From: Paraburkholderia mimosarum LMG 23256 = NBRC 106338
Lineage (GTDB): Bacteria > Pseudomonadota > Gammaproteobacteria > Burkholderiales > Burkholderiaceae
Reading direction: 5' to 3'
Assembly: GCF_000739815.1 (NCBI RefSeq)
Contig: NZ_BBJJ01000060.1
Coordinates: 1 to 42,218 of the forward strand
DNA length: 42,218 nt
Shown: positions 40,942 through 42,218 of the stretch, one piece after another
Layout: each line of letters begins with the position of its first letter
Numbering within the stretch: the stretch's first letter is position 1
Made by a program: the position numbers and the translations under genes
Notes under the pieces: generated by a model
Seen by the model: the letters and a program-made list of their open reading frames with translations, nothing else
Databases searched by the model: none
What the model was told of the DNA's origin: nothing

Positions 40942-42212
40942 TGCCTCGGCTAGTCCACGTCATCGGCGCTGGGCTTGCGGGCCTCGCGACGGCCGTGCGG
41001 CTTCAGCGGCGCGGCGTGCAGGTGGCGCTCTACGAGGCCGCCGGCCAGGCAGGTGGACGCTGCCGCTCGTACTACGACCCCACGCTCGGGGCCACGCTCG
41101 ATACGGGCAACCATCTGGTGCTGGCCGGGCATGCGCGCACGCTGGAATACGTGCGTACGATCGGTGCCGGTGACGCGCTATCAGGCGCCAACGAGCCCGG
41201 TTTCGCGTTCATGGACGTCGCGGCGCGCTCGCGCTGGACGGTGCGCTTTTCACGCTCGCGCATGCCGTTCTGGATCGGCGACTCGCGCTCGCGCGTGCCG
41301 GGGACGCGGGCCGCGGACTATCTGTCGGTGCTGCCGCTGCTGTTCGCGAAGCCGGGCCGCACGATGGCGCAAACCATGCGCTGCGAGGGCGTGCTCTGGG
41401 AGCGGCTGCTCCATCCGTTCTTTCTCACGGCGCTCAACATCGAGCCGCGAGTGGGCAGCGCGCAGCTGGCGGGGGCGATGTTGCGCGAGTCACTCGCGGC
41501 GGGCGGCGAGGCGTTCCGGCCACTGTCGGCGCGTGGCGGCCTTTCCAGCGCATTCGTCGATCCGGCGTTGCGCATGCTCCAGCATGGCGGCGCCGCGATC
41601 CGCCTCGACTCGCCGCTGCGGGAGATCGCGTACGACGACGCGGCGCGCCGCGTCGTCGCCCTCGATTTCCCGGACGGACGTATCACGCTCGCTCACGACG
41701 AAGCGGTGGTGCTCGCCGTGCCCGGCACGGTGGCCGCGACGCTGGTGCCGGCGCTGCAGGCGCCGCAGCGCCACACCTCGATCGTCACGGTGCACTACTC
41801 GGTGCCGGCGCCGGCGGGCCTCGTCACGCCGATGGCGCTCGTCAACGGCACGGCCCACTGGCTGTGCGCGCCTGAAGGGCGTCTGTCCGCGACGATCCAC
41901 GACGCACATCGCATGCTCGACGTCGACCCCGACGAGATCGCATTACGGGTCTGGGCCGATGTGGCCGCGGCAGCCTCGCTGCCGCTCGAGCCGCTGCCGG
42001 CGTGGCGGGTCTGCGCCGAAGTGCACGCGACCTTCGCCGCGGTGCCCGACGAGGAGTGGCGGCGCCCCGCGACGCGCACCCGCTGGAGCAATCTGATGCT
42101 CGCGGGCGACTGGACGGCTACCGGTCTGCCCGCGACGATCGAAGGAGCGATCCGTTCAGGCCGCAAGGCTGCGGAGCTGCTCCTGACCGAAAATTTGGAA
42201 CGTAGATGGTAA
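40941..42212 (+). CDS. hpnE: Hydroxysqualene dehydroxylase HpnE
   Basis: FAD amine-oxidase-fold enzyme that reduces hydroxysqualene to squalene, last step of the HpnCDE route. The 423-residue protein has the dinucleotide motif VIGAGLAGLATAVRL followed by the second FAD element GQAGGRCRSY at residues 35-44, the block TLDTGNHLVLAG, and the C-terminal FAD motif LMLAGDWTATGLPATIEGAIRSG. Length and motifs match HpnE. It is translated directly after hpnD (one-base overlap), so the two products are made together; a downstream squalene-hopene cyclase gene could follow beyond the window, whose last six bases are non-coding. Confidence 0.94.
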   Translation: MPRLVHVIGAGLAGLATAVRLQRRGVQVALYEAAGQAGGRCRSYYDPTLGATLDTGNHLVLAGHARTLEYVRTIGAGDALSGANEPGFAFMDVAARSRWTVRFSRSRMPFWIGDSRSRVPGTRAADYLSVLPLLFAKPGRTMAQTMRCEGVLWERLLHPFFLTALNIEPRVGSAQLAGAMLRESLAAGGEAFRPLSARGGLSSAFVDPALRMLQHGGAAIRLDSPLREIAYDDAARRVVALDFPDGRITLAHDEAVVLAVPGTVAATLVPALQAPQRHTSIVTVHYSVPAPAGLVTPMALVNGTAHWLCAPEGRLSATIHDAHRMLDVDPDEIALRVWADVAAAASLPLEPLPAWRVCAEVHATFAAVPDEEWRRPATRTRWSNLMLAGDWTATGLPATIEGAIRSGRKAAELLLTENLERRW

Positions 42213-42218
42213 CTGTTC

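Noticed and set aside
1..42218. Insertion sequences, prophage, CRISPR arrays, tRNA or rRNA genes
   Set aside because: None recognised. The recombinase-fold gene at 24953 is not flanked by attachment-like repeats that I could see.

Overview
The window is GC-rich DNA that looks like the replication-origin region of a secondary chromosome or megaplasmid from the Burkholderiaceae (Burkholderia, Paraburkholderia or Caballeronia type). The evidence is a Rep_3-type initiator gene beside a field of iterons, a convergent parA-parB operon with three copies of a TTTATGCGCATAAA palindrome, a KfrA-like coiled-coil DNA-binding protein, and a set of metabolic genes typical of this family (threonine catabolism, hopanoid precursors, molybdate uptake). 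The genus is inferred from gene content and style. No rRNA, tRNA, CRISPR array or insertion sequence was recognised.

Layout. 1-3.3 kb: the 3' part of a large MscS-type channel gene and a periplasmic FKBP isomerase. 3.35-7.4 kb: an anion-type ABC importer (duplicated permease plus ATPase with an extra C-terminal domain) behind a leader of about 0.9 kb that contains small ORFs and a foldable RNA. 7.7-10.3 kb: two small conserved proteins and an MFS exporter. 10.5-13.8 kb: a molybdate or tungstate locus (molbindin, binding protein, fused permease-ATPase) with a ModE-type operator. 14.1-21.3 kb: a hypothetical protein, a DsbG-like protein, an outer-membrane protein, TetR with a SnoaL-like protein, an EamA exporter with an AraC regulator, and a YceI lipoprotein. 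21.3-24.4 kb: kbl-tdh threonine degradation with a divergent XRE-cupin regulator. 24.4-26 kb: an SOS-box gene and a tyrosine-recombinase-fold protein that lacks its catalytic residues. 26-32.6 kb: the replication and partition core (kfrA-like gene, origin, repA, parB, parA, parS). 32.8-37.3 kb: an ArsC-like protein, a cluster of DnaA boxes, an FMN reductase, a stress-type protein and a hybrid histidine kinase. 37.8-42.2 kb: a CheY-CheC-diguanylate cyclase operon, then hpnD-hpnE.

Most notable signal. A 19-bp iteron (GGTGAG at one end, TCGGGAG at the other) occurs about 20 times between 27,681 and 29,010, all in one orientation, with start-to-start distances mostly near multiples of 11 bp. The same element recurs at least 11 times as single or loosely grouped copies in intergenic DNA up to 26 kb from repA (2.6, 2.7, 13.7, 13.9, 14.1, 15.4, 15.6, 15.7, 16.5, 26.0 and 26.06 kb), mostly in the opposite orientation. 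One further close match lies inside hpnD at 40.5 kb, spelled with the rare codons AGG-ATA. This suggests a dispersed set of initiator-binding sites that could titrate or pair with the origin, by analogy with the outlying RctB sites of Vibrio chromosome 2. The inactive recombinase-fold protein and the zinc-ribbon KfrA-like protein beside the origin are candidate accessory factors.
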